From Beijerinckiaceae bacterium (GTDB taxonomy: Bacteria > Pseudomonadota > Alphaproteobacteria > Rhizobiales > Beijerinckiaceae): 34,433 nt of DNA. Both the position numbers and the translations under genes were made by a program. The stretch covers positions 1 to 34,433 of the forward strand of contig JAIETL010000082.1 of assembly GCA_019745195.1 (NCBI GenBank), written 5' to 3'. Positions within the stretch are counted from its first letter, which is position 1. Each line of letters starts with the position of its first letter. The notes beneath the pieces were generated by a model. That model searched no databases and was not told where the DNA came from. It was given only the letters and a program-made list of their open reading frames with translations. Shown piece by piece: positions 1 to 7,771 of this stretch.

Positions 1-1038
1 GCCTGCATCACGCCGGCCCTCATCGTCGGCGCCTTCGCCGAGCGCATGAAGTTCTCGGCGCTGCTGCTCTTCACCGTGCTCTGGGTCACCTTCATCTATT
101 TCCCGATGGCCCATATGGTCTGGTACTGGGGCGGCCCCGATCTCGTCGGCAACGCCGCCAAGGCGCTGGCTGAGGCGCCGGCCGAAGGCAAGGCCGCGGC
201 CCAGGCCGCGCTCGACGCCGTCAACGCCGATGCCGGCATGCTCTTCAAATGGGGCGCGCTCGATTTCGCCGGCGGCACCGTGGTCCACATCAATTCAGGC
301 ATCGCCGGCCTCGTCGGCTGCGTTCTGCTCGGCAAGCGCATCGGCTATGGCAAGGAACTGATGGCTCCCCACTCGCTGACCATGACCCTGATCGGCGGCG
401 CGCTGCTCTGGGTCGGCTGGTTCGGCTTCAACGCCGGCTCCAACCTCGAGGCCAACGGCACCGCGGCGCTCGCCATGGTCAACACCTTCGTCGCCACCGC
501 TGCGGCGGCGGTCGGCTGGCTCTTCATCGAATGGGCGGTCAAGGGCAAGCCCTCCATGCTCGGCATGGTCTCGGGCGCTGTCGCCGGCCTCGTCGCGGTC
601 ACGCCGGCCGCCGGCTTCGCCGGCCCGATGGGCTGCATCGTGCTCGGCGCGATCTCGGGCGTCGTCTGCTTCGTCTTCTGCTCCAGCGTCAAGAACGCGC
701 TCGGCTACGACGACTCGCTCGATGTCTTCGGCATCCACTGCATCGGCGGCATCATCGGCGCGCTGGCGACCGGCATCCTGGTCAACACCGCGCTCGGCGG
801 CGCCGGCATCCCGGACTACACCAGCAAGCCCGGCGAGCTGGCCGTGGGTGCCTATGAGTTCGGCACGGCCTTCTTCGCCCAGGTCAAGGCGGTCCTGTTC
901 ACGCTGGTCTTCAGCGGCGTCGGCTCGCTGATCCTCTACAAGGTCGTCGATGTGATCGTCGGCCTGCGCGTGGCTCCCGACGCCGAGCGCGAGGGTCTCG
1001 ACATCGCCGAGCATGGCGAGCGCGCCTACCACGCCTGA
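1..1038 (+). CDS. amtB: Ammonium transporter (Amt/MEP/Rh family), 3' part, 5' end outside window
   Basis: Integral inner-membrane channel for ammonium uptake. The reading frame is already open at base 1 (ACITPALIVGAFAERMKF), so the start lies upstream and the first ATG at 46 is internal. Family marks: the first pore histidine in VVHINSG (codon at 286-288) after the DFAGGT segment, the second pore histidine in FGIHCIGG (codon at 736-738), and alternating hydrophobic helices to the end. Between the WYWGG and FKWGALDF segments lies an Ala/Glu-rich insert of about 35 residues, probably a periplasmic loop. The cytoplasmic tail ends shortly after APDAEREGLD. A parS-like site and a hairpin terminator follow the stop. 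amtB is usually cotranscribed with glnK; that part is outside the window. The family call is very secure. Confidence 0.96.
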   Translation, partial: ACITPALIVGAFAERMKFSALLLFTVLWVTFIYFPMAHMVWYWGGPDLVGNAAKALAEAPAEGKAAAQAALDAVNADAGMLFKWGALDFAGGTVVHINSGIAGLVGCVLLGKRIGYGKELMAPHSLTMTLIGGALLWVGWFGFNAGSNLEANGTAALAMVNTFVATAAAAVGWLFIEWAVKGKPSMLGMVSGAVAGLVAVTPAAGFAGPMGCIVLGAISGVVCFVFCSSVKNALGYDDSLDVFGIHCIGGIIGALATGILVNTALGGAGIPDYTSKPGELAVGAYEFGTAFFAQVKAVLFTLVFSGVGSLILYKVVDVIVGLRVAPDAEREGLDIAEHGERAYHA

Positions 1039-1050
1039 CACGACCTCCAC

Positions 1051-1066
1051 CGCTTCACGTGAAACA
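1051..1066. other. parS: parS-like ParB-binding site 1 (14/16)
   Basis: CGCTTCACGTGAAACA matches the bacterial parS consensus TGTTTCACGTGAAACA at 14 of 16 positions, with the central CACGTG and the whole right half intact. It lies 13 bp after the amtB stop, directly before the amtB terminator and about 85 bp from the CtrA-type box in front of ftsK. ParB is encoded at 12762-13646. Binding is inferred; two mismatches could weaken it. Confidence 0.55.
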
Positions 1067-1070
1067 TCGA

Positions 1071-1101
1071 CCCCGGCGGGCAACCGCCGGGGTTCTTCCT
1101 T
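1071..1101 (+). terminator. Rho-independent terminator of amtB
   Basis: A perfect 9-bp GC stem (CCCCGGCGG at 1071-1079, CCGCCGGGG at 1084-1092) closes a four-base GCAA loop and is followed by the T-rich run TTCTTCCTT. It starts 33 bases after the amtB stop codon and separates amtB from ftsK. Confidence 0.85.
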
Positions 1102-1138
1102 GGCCGGCCGATCGGCGGCAGTGCGTGGACGCTCAAGG

Positions 1139-1154
1139 TTAAGCGGGTCTTAAC
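1139..1154. promoter_or_regulatory. CtrA-type box upstream of ftsK
   Basis: TTAAGCGGGTCTTAAC fits the full CtrA recognition form TTAA-N7-TTAAC exactly. It sits 69 bases before the preferred ftsK start (1223) and only 15 bases before the more upstream GTG (1169). In CtrA-regulated promoters the box usually overlaps the -35 region, which would put transcription start near or after the GTG and favours a later start codon. Binding by CtrA is inferred from the motif. Confidence 0.6.
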
Positions 1155-1222
1155 CTGCCCTTCCTAACGTGGCCGGTGAGGTCGGCCGCTTTCGGTCGGC
1201 CATCCAGGCACGGCCCCAACGC

Positions 1223-3814
1223 ATGCGCACGATCCGCCGCTCCTCATCGCTGATGGACCGCCTGCCCGATCCGGTGCGGGAGTTCCTGTCGCGCCGCGCC
1301 GCCGAGCTTTGCGGCATGGCCCTTCTGGCCGTCACCGCCGCCGTCGCGGTCTCGCTCGCGACCTGGTCGGTCGACGATCCGAGCCTCAACAACGCGACCA
1401 ACGGGGCCGTCAGCAACTGGCTCGGCCGGCCTGGCGCCATGGTCGCCGACTTGACCATGCAGCTCCTGGGTCTGGGCGTCGTCGCCATGCTGTTTCCGCC
1501 GCTGACCTGGGCGTTGCGGCTGATGCGCGTGCATCTGTTCGACCGGGGCGCTCTGAAACTCGGCCTCTGGATCGTCGGCGTCGCCGCGACTGCGGCCGTC
1601 GCCAGCGCCCTGCCCGCGACGCCGCGCTGGCCGCTGCCGACCGGCATGGGCGGCGTCATCGGCGACGGGCTCCTGTTCGGCACCCGCAATCTCGTCGGCA
1701 TCGCCGGCAATGCGCTCGGCGGCCTCGTCGGCTTCCTCTATGCCGGCATCGCGATCCTCGCCGTCACGGCCGCCGCGGGCTTCGGCTTCGTCAATGACGA
1801 GGACCCGGTCGAGGAGACGGAGGCCGGCGACGAATCCTGGTCCGACAACGACGATCGCCGCGACGACGAGCCCGGCCTCGCCGTCATCCTGATCGGCTGG
1901 CTCGCCCATGGCGCGATGTCGCTGAAGGGCATGGTCATGCGCCGCCTGCCGCATCCGCCCGAGCCGATGGCGCAGGGCGCCGCGGGAAAGGCCGGCGCGG
2001 CAGGGACGGCCGGCGCTGCGCCTGTCGCCGCCGGACGCGTCAGGCGCGAGCCGCAATTCCACGAGCAGGCCGCGCGCCCCCCCATGCCGGAGTTCGCCCC
2101 CGAGCCGCTCCCGGTTTCGCGCCCTGCCGCCCGCGCGCAGGAACCGGTGTTCGAGGATGACGAGGAGCCGCAGGACCTGCGCGACCTCAACGCGCCCCGC
2201 GTCACCGCGCCGCCTGTCGCGCCAAAGCCCGGCAAACGTCTCCAGCGCGAGGCCCAGCCCTCGCTGCTCGACCGCGAGGAGTTCGAACTGCCGCCGCTGA
2301 CCTACCTCTCCGAGCCCAAGAAGCTCCCGGCCAATACGATCTCGACCGATGCGCTTGAGCAGAACGCGACGCTGCTCGAAGGCGTGCTGGAGGATTTCGG
2401 CGTGCGCGGCGAGATCACGCAGGTCCGCCCCGGCCCTGTGGTGACGCTCTATGAACTGGAGCCCGCGCCCGGCACCAAATCCTCCCGCGTGATTTCGCTG
2501 GCCGACGACATCGCCCGCTCGATGAGCGCGATCTCGGCCCGCGTCGCCGTGGTGCAGGGCAAGAACGCCATCGGCATCGAACTGCCCAACGCCAAGCGCG
2601 AGACCGTCTTCCTGCGCGAATTGCTGGCGAGCCAGGATTTCGAAAGCTCCAAGCACAGGCTGGCGCTCGGCCTCGGCAAGACGATCGGCGGCGAGCCGGT
2701 GATCGTTGATCTCGCCAAGATGCCGCATCTGCTCGTCGCCGGCACCACCGGCTCGGGTAAGTCCGTCGCGATCAACACCATGATCCTGTCGCTGCTCTAC
2801 CGGCTGAAGCCGGAGGAGTGCCGGCTGATCATGGTCGATCCAAAAATGCTCGAACTCTCCGTCTATGACGGCATTCCCCATCTGCTGACGCCCGTCGTCA
2901 CCGACCCGAAGAAGGCGGTCGTGGCGCTGAAATGGGCGGTGCGCGAGATGGAGGAGCGCTACAAGAAGATGTCGAAGCTCTCGGTGCGCAACATCGAAGG
3001 CTTCAACGCGCGCGTCGGCGAGGCCAAGGCGGCCGGCGAGGTCATCACCCGCACGGTGCAGACCGGCTTCGACCGGCATTCCGGCGAGGCGATCTACGAG
3101 GACGAGGTCATGGACCTCGAGCCCTTGCCTTTCATCGTCGTCATCGTCGACGAGATGGCCGACCTGATGATGGTCGCCGGCAAGGAGATCGAGGGCACGA
3201 TCCAGCGCCTCGCCCAGATGGCGCGCGCGGCCGGCATCCATGTCGTGCTGGCGACGCAGCGTCCCTCGGTCGACGTCATCACCGGCACGATCAAGGCCAA
3301 TTTCCCGACCCGCATCTCCTTCCAGGTCACCTCAAAGATCGATTCACGCACCATCCTGGGCGAGCAGGGCGCCGAGCAATTGCTCGGCCAGGGCGACATG
3401 CTCTACATGGCCGGAGGCGGACGCATCACCCGCGTCCACGGCCCCTTCGTCTCGGACGCCGAGGTCGAGAAAGTCGTCGCCCATCTCAAGACGCAAGGCC
3501 GCCCGCAATATCTCGACGCAGTCACCTCCGAGGAGGAGCCGGCGGGCGAGGAGGCCGAGGACGGCGCCGTCTTCGACAAGAGCGCCATGGGCCAGGCCGA
3601 AAGCGAGGACCCCTACGATCAGGCGGTCGCGGTGGTGCTGCGCGACAAGAAGGCCTCGACCTCCTATATCCAGCGCCGTCTCCAGATCGGCTACAACCGC
3701 GCCGCCTCGATCATGGAGCGGATGGAGAACGAGGGGATCGTCGGCCCGGCCAACCACGCCGGCAAGCGCGAGATCCTGGTCGAGACCGGCCGGGCCCGCG
3801 AGGACGAGGATTGA
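1223..3814 (+). CDS. ftsK: DNA translocase FtsK
   Basis: Septum-anchored, ATP-driven DNA pump that clears the chromosome terminus and couples segregation to division; 863 aa from this start. About four hydrophobic segments lie in the first ~200 residues, followed by an acidic and Pro/Ala-rich linker and the alpha/beta motor. Walker A GTTGSGKS is at residues 507-514 and Walker B is in IVVIVDEMADL. The C-terminal winged-helix gamma domain (YDQAVAVVLRDKKASTSYIQ onward) is of the KOPS-reading type. The start is ambiguous: GTG 1169, ATG 1223 and ATG 1253 are in frame. I chose 1223 because the CtrA-type box at 1139-1154 leaves little room for a leader before 1169. The linker is short compared with E. 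coli FtsK, as is usual in alphaproteobacteria. lolA follows after 139 bp. Confidence 0.95.
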   Translation: MRTIRRSSSLMDRLPDPVREFLSRRAAELCGMALLAVTAAVAVSLATWSVDDPSLNNATNGAVSNWLGRPGAMVADLTMQLLGLGVVAMLFPPLTWALRLMRVHLFDRGALKLGLWIVGVAATAAVASALPATPRWPLPTGMGGVIGDGLLFGTRNLVGIAGNALGGLVGFLYAGIAILAVTAAAGFGFVNDEDPVEETEAGDESWSDNDDRRDDEPGLAVILIGWLAHGAMSLKGMVMRRLPHPPEPMAQGAAGKAGAAGTAGAAPVAAGRVRREPQFHEQAARPPMPEFAPEPLPVSRPAARAQEPVFEDDEEPQDLRDLNAPRVTAPPVAPKPGKRLQREAQPSLLDREEFELPPLTYLSEPKKLPANTISTDALEQNATLLEGVLEDFGVRGEITQVRPGPVVTLYELEPAPGTKSSRVISLADDIARSMSAISARVAVVQGKNAIGIELPNAKRETVFLRELLASQDFESSKHRLALGLGKTIGGEPVIVDLAKMPHLLVAGTTGSGKSVAINTMILSLLYRLKPEECRLIMVDPKMLELSVYDGIPHLLTPVVTDPKKAVVALKWAVREMEERYKKMSKLSVRNIEGFNARVGEAKAAGEVITRTVQTGFDRHSGEAIYEDEVMDLEPLPFIVVIVDEMADLMMVAGKEIEGTIQRLAQMARAAGIHVVLATQRPSVDVITGTIKANFPTRISFQVTSKIDSRTILGEQGAEQLLGQGDMLYMAGGGRITRVHGPFVSDAEVEKVVAHLKTQGRPQYLDAVTSEEEPAGEEAEDGAVFDKSAMGQAESEDPYDQAVAVVLRDKKASTSYIQRRLQIGYNRAASIMERMENEGIVGPANHAGKREILVETGRAREDED

Positions 3815-3953
3815 CCGGGCAGGGCTTTCGTTGCGTCATGGCCGGGGCGCCGGCCGTCAAATTGCCATGACGAACTGCAACCTTGTCCCCATCCTCGGCG
3901 TTGACCAGTCTGTCCGGCTTTGCCAGCCGCCTGTTACGGGAGCCTTCTCGCTC

Positions 3954-4778
3954 ATGACATCGTTCCGGCCCCGCTCGCTTCCGCTCCTCGCCGCATCCAT
4001 GCTGGCTGGCGCACTGCTCGTCGCCCCCGTTCTGGCGCAGCCGCTGCAACTCCAGCCCGCCAAGCCGGCCGGGTCTTCGGCGACGACCACGCCCGCGAAC
4101 CGCCCGACGCCGTTGCCGCCGATCCGTCCCGATGGTCTGGGCGTCGCGCGCGCGGACGGCGGCACCTCGGTCGTCACGGCCACGGCCGAACCGCCGGCGG
4201 CCGCCGTGAGGCCGGCCCGTGCGCAGACACGCAGCGCCGCACCCGCCTCGCAGGCTGAGGCGGTCGAGAAGCTCAACGCCTATTTCAACGGATTCGTCGC
4301 CTTGCAAGGCGATTTCATCCAGTTCGCCGCCGACGGACGCCGCTTCGAGGGCAAGATCTATGTCCAGCGGCCCGGAAAGATGCGCTTCGACTACCGTCCG
4401 CCCGTGACGATGGAAGTCGTCGCCGACGGCACCTCGGTCGCGATTCGCGATTCGAAGCTCGCAACGCAGGACCTCTACTCGATCGGCCAGACGCCGCTGA
4501 AGTTCCTGCTCAAGGAGCGGATGGATCTGGCCAAGGATTCGATCGTCACCGGCTACAGCACCAAGGGCGACATCCTCTCGGTCAGGATCGAGGACCGTTC
4601 GACGCTGGGCGGCACCTCGAAGATCACGCTGAACTATGACCTTGCGGCCAATGTGTTGCGGCAATGGGTGGTCATCGACCCGCAGGGCTACGAGACCTCC
4701 GTCTCGCTCTACAATCTCGACACCCAGCGCCAGCCCGATCCGAAGAACTTCGTGATCAACTACCAGCGCGTGCTGTGA
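3954..4778 (+). CDS. lolA: Outer-membrane lipoprotein carrier protein LolA-like
   Basis: Periplasmic chaperone expected to move lipoproteins from the inner-membrane LolCDE complex to the outer membrane. The 274-aa product starts with a signal peptide (basic MTSFRPR, hydrophobic core, cleavage likely after VLA before QPLQ). The LolA fold begins near residue 100: LNAYFNGFVALQGDFIQ, GKIYVQRPGKMRFDY, and a C-terminal KNFVINYQ strand. Between signal and fold lies an unusually long Pro/Ala/Thr-rich stretch of about 70 residues. GGGAG-like GGAG at about 3940 supports ATG 3954. An in-frame ATG at 3867 would put 29 non-signal residues ahead of the hydrophobic core and is less likely. It follows ftsK in the same direction, an arrangement common in alphaproteobacteria. 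Confidence 0.88.
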   Translation: MTSFRPRSLPLLAASMLAGALLVAPVLAQPLQLQPAKPAGSSATTTPANRPTPLPPIRPDGLGVARADGGTSVVTATAEPPAAAVRPARAQTRSAAPASQAEAVEKLNAYFNGFVALQGDFIQFAADGRRFEGKIYVQRPGKMRFDYRPPVTMEVVADGTSVAIRDSKLATQDLYSIGQTPLKFLLKERMDLAKDSIVTGYSTKGDILSVRIEDRSTLGGTSKITLNYDLAANVLRQWVVIDPQGYETSVSLYNLDTQRQPDPKNFVINYQRVL

Positions 4779-4786
4779 TACCTCCT

Positions 4787-4881
4787 CCGTCATGCTCGGC
4801 CTTGTGCCGAGCATCCACGTCTTGGGCTTAGCGTTCGACAGCGGAAGACGTGGATGGTCGGGACACGCCCGACCATGACGG
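4787..4881. repeat. Intergenic double hairpin (REP-like)
   Basis: Two successive palindromes fill the lolA-xthA gap. The left one pairs CATGCTCGG with CCGAGCAT around CTTGTG. The right one pairs ATGGTCGGG with CCCGACCAT around ACACG. The outer flanks CCGTCATG/CATGACGG and CACGTCTT/AGACGTG also pair, so the whole can fold as one long imperfect hairpin. Similar palindromes are abundant between genes in many Hyphomicrobiales. It may act as a transcript-end structure for lolA. It also argues that the xthA coding region begins after it. Confidence 0.75.
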
Positions 4882-4960
4882 GATAAGTCCCTGGCAAGGC
4901 GCTTGCTTTTCCTTGCGCTCCGACCCAGTTTCCGGCCTCCTCCCGCCCGGAAGCCCTCGC

Positions 4961-5776
4961 GTGCAACTCACCGTCACAAGCTGGAACATCAACTCGGTGC
5001 GCCTGCGCATCGGCATGGTCGGGCGCTTCCTGACCGAGCATGCCCCCGACATCCTGTGCCTGCAGGAAACCAAGACGCCCGACGAGCAGTTTCCGGCCAA
5101 AGCCTTCCACCAGCTCGGCTACGAGCATCAGGCCTTCATCGGCCAGAAGGGCTATAACGGCGTCGCGATCGTCTCGAAACTGCCGTTCAGCGAGCGCGAC
5201 GCGATGGCGATGTGCGGCAAGAACGACGCCCGGCACATGAGCGTGGTGCTCGACGCTGGCGCCGGCGCCGCGGCCGGCATCGCGATCCACAATTTCTACA
5301 TTCCCGCCGGCGGCGACATACCCAACCCGGAACTCAACGTCAAATTCGCCCATAAGCTCGCCTTCCTCGACGAGATCGGCGTCTGGGGCATGACGAAACG
5401 ACCGACCGACCGGCCCGCGATCCTGCTCGGCGACCTCAACATCGCCCCCTACGAGCATGACGTCTGGAGCCACAGGCAGTTGCTCGACGTCGTCAGCCAT
5501 ACGCCGATCGAAACCACGACGCTCGAGAAACTGCGCTCGGAACTGGGCTGGACCGACGCAGCGCGCACCCTGCGGCCCGAGCCGGAGAAGCTCTATAGCT
5601 GGTGGAGCTACCGCGCCGCCGACTGGGAAGCCTCCAATCGCGGCCGCAGGCTCGACCATATCTGGCTCTCGGACGGGTTGAAGCCGACGCTGCGCGATCT
5701 CGGCTTCCTGCGCGAGGCGCGAGGCTGGGAGCGGCCGTCCGACCATGTCCCGGTCACCGTAACGCTGGCGCTCTGA
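4961..5776 (+). CDS. xthA: Exodeoxyribonuclease III (AP endonuclease)
   Basis: Base-excision-repair nuclease cutting at abasic sites and removing 3' blocking groups; 271 aa, normal length. All motifs of the EEP nuclease family are present: SWNINSVR at the N-terminus, CLQETK (metal-binding Glu), NFYIPAGGD, LLGDLNIAP (Asp/Asn), RLDHIWLS and the C-terminal SDHVPV (catalytic Asp-His). The GTG at 4961 places QLTVTSWNINS at the expected distance from the end; the frame is open further upstream only through the palindromic repeat. GGAA lies 9-10 bases before the GTG. It converges with the cyclic-nucleotide-binding gene, with six bases between the stops. Confidence 0.95.
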   Translation: MQLTVTSWNINSVRLRIGMVGRFLTEHAPDILCLQETKTPDEQFPAKAFHQLGYEHQAFIGQKGYNGVAIVSKLPFSERDAMAMCGKNDARHMSVVLDAGAGAAAGIAIHNFYIPAGGDIPNPELNVKFAHKLAFLDEIGVWGMTKRPTDRPAILLGDLNIAPYEHDVWSHRQLLDVVSHTPIETTTLEKLRSELGWTDAARTLRPEPEKLYSWWSYRAADWEASNRGRRLDHIWLSDGLKPTLRDLGFLREARGWERPSDHVPVTVTLAL

Positions 5777-5782
5777 CGCCGG

Positions 5783-6247
5783 TCAGCCGCGCTCGATATC
5801 GAGCAGCGCCACCTGCACGCCGGCCAGTTCGCCGACGAAACCCTGCAGCCGGTCGCTGATCGCATCCGCGATCGCCTGCGCCGAACCGGGCGATTCGCCG
5901 AGCACGCGGCGCATCACACTGCGCGACAGCTTCATCACCTGCGTTGGCTCGCGCGCGATCGCCGTCACCGGCCGCTCGATCGCGGCAAACAGCGCCATCT
6001 CGCCGATCAGCGCGCCTGCGCCCGCGATCTCGTCGGCCGCCCGGCCGTCATCGCCCTGCATCAGCGCGACAGCGCCTGAGATTACAAGAAAGGCGCTGTC
6101 GGAGGATTCGCCGGAGCGGAACAGCACGTCGCCTGCGCGCAGGATGCGGCTTTCGGCCGCGAACGCCACGAGCCGCAGCGCATCGCGATCCATCAGGCCC
6201 AGCAGGTTCTGCCGGGCCAGCAGGGCGATGTCGTCGTCGAGAGCCAT
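5783..6247 (-). CDS. Cyclic nucleotide-binding domain protein (Crp/Fnr-like sensor domain only)
   Basis: A 154-aa protein consisting of a single cNMP-binding beta-barrel. Seen: ILRAGDVLFRSGESSDSAFL (the usual opening strands), VISGAVALM, and IGEMALFAAIERPVTAIA, the phosphate-binding-cassette region, where an Arg is expected to contact the cyclic phosphate. The C-terminal helix (SAQAIADAISDRLQ) follows and there is no DNA-binding helix-turn-helix, so it is not a complete Crp-type regulator. It begins seven bases after the stop of the upstream response regulator gene and is probably cotranscribed with it, suggesting a shared signalling task. Whether it binds cAMP, cGMP or another ligand cannot be read from sequence. 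Confidence 0.85.
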   Translation of the reverse strand: MALDDDIALLARQNLLGLMDRDALRLVAFAAESRILRAGDVLFRSGESSDSAFLVISGAVALMQGDDGRAADEIAGAGALIGEMALFAAIERPVTAIAREPTQVMKLSRSVMRRVLGESPGSAQAIADAISDRLQGFVGELAGVQVALLDIERG

Positions 6248-6254
6248 TCCGGTC

Positions 6255-6941
6255 TTAAGGGTTCAGGCGGTAACCGCCCGCATCCGTCACGAGCAGCCGG
6301 GCATGGCCGGGATCGGGCTCGATCTTCTGCCGCAGCCGGTAGATATGCGTCTCCAGCGTATGGGTGGTGACCTGGGAGTTGTAGCCCCAGACCTCCTGCA
6401 GCAGGATTTCGCGGGCGATCGGCTTGCGGCCGGCGCGATAAAGGAAGCGCAGGATCGCGGTTTCCTTCTCGGTCAGCTTGGTCTTGGAGCCCTTCTCGCT
6501 GACGAGCAGCTTGGAGCCGGGATGGAAGGTATAGGGCCCGACCTGGAAGACCGCATCCTCGCTCGCCTCATACTGCCTCAGATGCGCCCGGATGCGGGCG
6601 AGCAGCACGGCGAACTTGAACGGCTTCACGACGTAGTCGTTTGCGCCGGCCTCGAGCCCCAGCACCGTGTCGGCGTCGGAGCCCTGCCCCGTCAGCATGA
6701 TCACCGGGCTCTTGAAGCCGTTCTTGCGCATCATCTTGACCGCCTCGCGGCCATCCATGTCCGGCAGGCCGACATCCATCACCGCGAGGTCGAAACGCTC
6801 GGCCTGAACCGCCTTGACGGCCGCCGTCGCCGCGCCGGCCGTCGAGATCTTGAACTCGTCATAGAGCGCGAGCTGCTCGGCCAGAGCGTCACGCAGCGTC
6901 TGGTCGTCATCGACCAGAAGAATATGATGGACGGCTGACAT
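6255..6941 (-). CDS. OmpR/PhoB-type response regulator
   Basis: Two-component transcription regulator, 228 aa. The receiver domain (about 1-120) has the acidic pocket VDDD (residues 11-13), phosphoacceptor Asp56 in AVMDVGLP, Thr84 in MLTGQG and Lys106 in YVVKPF, so it should be phosphorylatable. The C-terminal winged helix (about 130-228) has KLTEKETAILRFLY, the recognition region HTLETHIYRLRQKIE and the final wing DAGGYRLN. The ATG at 6941 gives MSAVHHILLVDDD; the frame extends 23 codons further upstream without a better start. No histidine kinase gene lies nearby, so it is an orphan in this window. It resembles the conserved envelope-type OmpR regulators of alphaproteobacteria, but I cannot name the orthologue. 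It heads a probable two-gene unit with the cyclic-nucleotide-binding protein. Confidence 0.92.
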   Translation of the reverse strand: MSAVHHILLVDDDQTLRDALAEQLALYDEFKISTAGAATAAVKAVQAERFDLAVMDVGLPDMDGREAVKMMRKNGFKSPVIMLTGQGSDADTVLGLEAGANDYVVKPFKFAVLLARIRAHLRQYEASEDAVFQVGPYTFHPGSKLLVSEKGSKTKLTEKETAILRFLYRAGRKPIAREILLQEVWGYNSQVTTHTLETHIYRLRQKIEPDPGHARLLVTDAGGYRLNP

Positions 6942-7043
6942 GGGGATTCGATCGTCTGGTTGCGCTTTTGTCACCATGCGGCCGCTGATTCGCGACCGCA
7001 AGTCGGCCATGCTCGAAAACAGGTCACGCAGGATGGAAATGCC

Positions 7044-7664
7044 GTGAGAAAATGTGACCGGCAGCGAGCCGGCTCGCCAAGGTCAACGCCAGGCCTGCTG
7101 ACGCGATTGCGCGTCTTCGCCTCGGTGCATGATCCCCGCAAGGGCTTTCTGGTCGCGGGCCGCGCCGTCTTTCCCTGCGCGCTCGGGCGCTCCGGCATCC
7201 GCGTCGACAAGCGCGAGGGCGATGGCGGCACGCCGCATGCGGCCCTGCCGTTGCGCAGCGTGCTCTGGCGCGCCGACCGGGCCCCGAGGCCGCGCACGCT
7301 GCTTCCGGTTCGGGCGATCCGTCCGCGCGACGCCTGGTGCGACGATGTCACCGACCGCCGCTACAACCGCCTGATCGACCGCCCGCCGGGCGAAGCCGAA
7401 GAGCGGCTGACGCGCGACGACAATCTCTACGACGTCATCGTCGAACTCGGCTGGAACGATGCACCGGTGATTCGCGGCAGGGGCAGCGCGATCTTCTGGC
7501 ATCTGGCGCGGCCCGGCTTCTCGCCGACGGCGGGGTGCGTCGCCGTCAGCACCGAGGTGTTCGCCAAGGTGTTGCCGAGGCTGGGGAGGCGCTGCGTGAT
7601 GGTGGTGGGGCGACCCCTTCTCCCCTTGCGGGAGAAGGTGGCTCGGCAAAGCCGCGACGGATGA
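7044..7664 (+). CDS. L,D-transpeptidase (YkuD domain) family protein
   Basis: Likely cell-wall enzyme of the YkuD fold, which forms 3-3 peptidoglycan cross-links or attaches protein to the wall. The catalytic signature is present: His in IFWHLARPG (residue 153 from this start) and Cys in PTAGCVAVS (residue 165). RVFASVHDPRKGFLVAG and GDGGTPHAALPL also fit the family. The start is uncertain: GTG 7044 gives 206 aa, while TTG 7107 would begin right at the conserved LRVFASV. No signal peptide is obvious with either. The last ~17 codons (after CVMVVGRP) are not family sequence: they are the first arm of the palindromic element at 7613-7771 read in frame. Confidence 0.82.
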   Translation: MRKCDRQRAGSPRSTPGLLTRLRVFASVHDPRKGFLVAGRAVFPCALGRSGIRVDKREGDGGTPHAALPLRSVLWRADRAPRPRTLLPVRAIRPRDAWCDDVTDRRYNRLIDRPPGEAEERLTRDDNLYDVIVELGWNDAPVIRGRGSAIFWHLARPGFSPTAGCVAVSTEVFAKVLPRLGRRCVMVVGRPLLPLREKVARQSRDG

Positions 7665-7771
7665 GGGGTCGCGCCGCCCTCGGATGTATGCACTTCCATT
7701 CAACAGGATAGCGCAGTGCAACCCCTCATCCGGCGCTACGCGCCACCTTCTCCCGCAAGGGGAGAAGGGGT
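7613..7771. repeat. Paired-arm palindromic element, copy 1
   Basis: The left arm starts ACCCCTTCTCCCCTTGCGGG and continues AGAAGGTGG...GGATGAGGGGT. The right arm is the inverted counterpart, ACCCCTCATCC...CCACCTTCTCCC, ending GGGGAGAAGGGGT. The arms are separated by a unique stretch of roughly 50 bases that ends in GCGCAGTGCA. The same layout recurs at 31449-31606. Both convergent neighbours end inside it: the L,D-transpeptidase stop at 7662-7664 is in the left arm and the YggS stop at 7736-7738 is in the right arm. It is probably also where both transcripts end. Confidence 0.88.

Noticed and set aside
1244..3241. Long open frame on the minus strand opposite ftsK
   Set aside because: High-GC antisense frame; its sequence is rich in Arg, Asp and His repeats and resembles no protein, while the plus strand encodes an unmistakable FtsK.
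3240..3953. Upstream extension of the LolA-like frame into ftsK
   Set aside because: Ser/Arg-rich translation of ftsK in another phase; the signal peptide at 3954 marks the real start.
7613..7771. CRISPR-like or IS end interpretation of the inverted arms
   Set aside because: Only two arms, inverted rather than direct, with no spacer series, no transposase and no target duplication visible.
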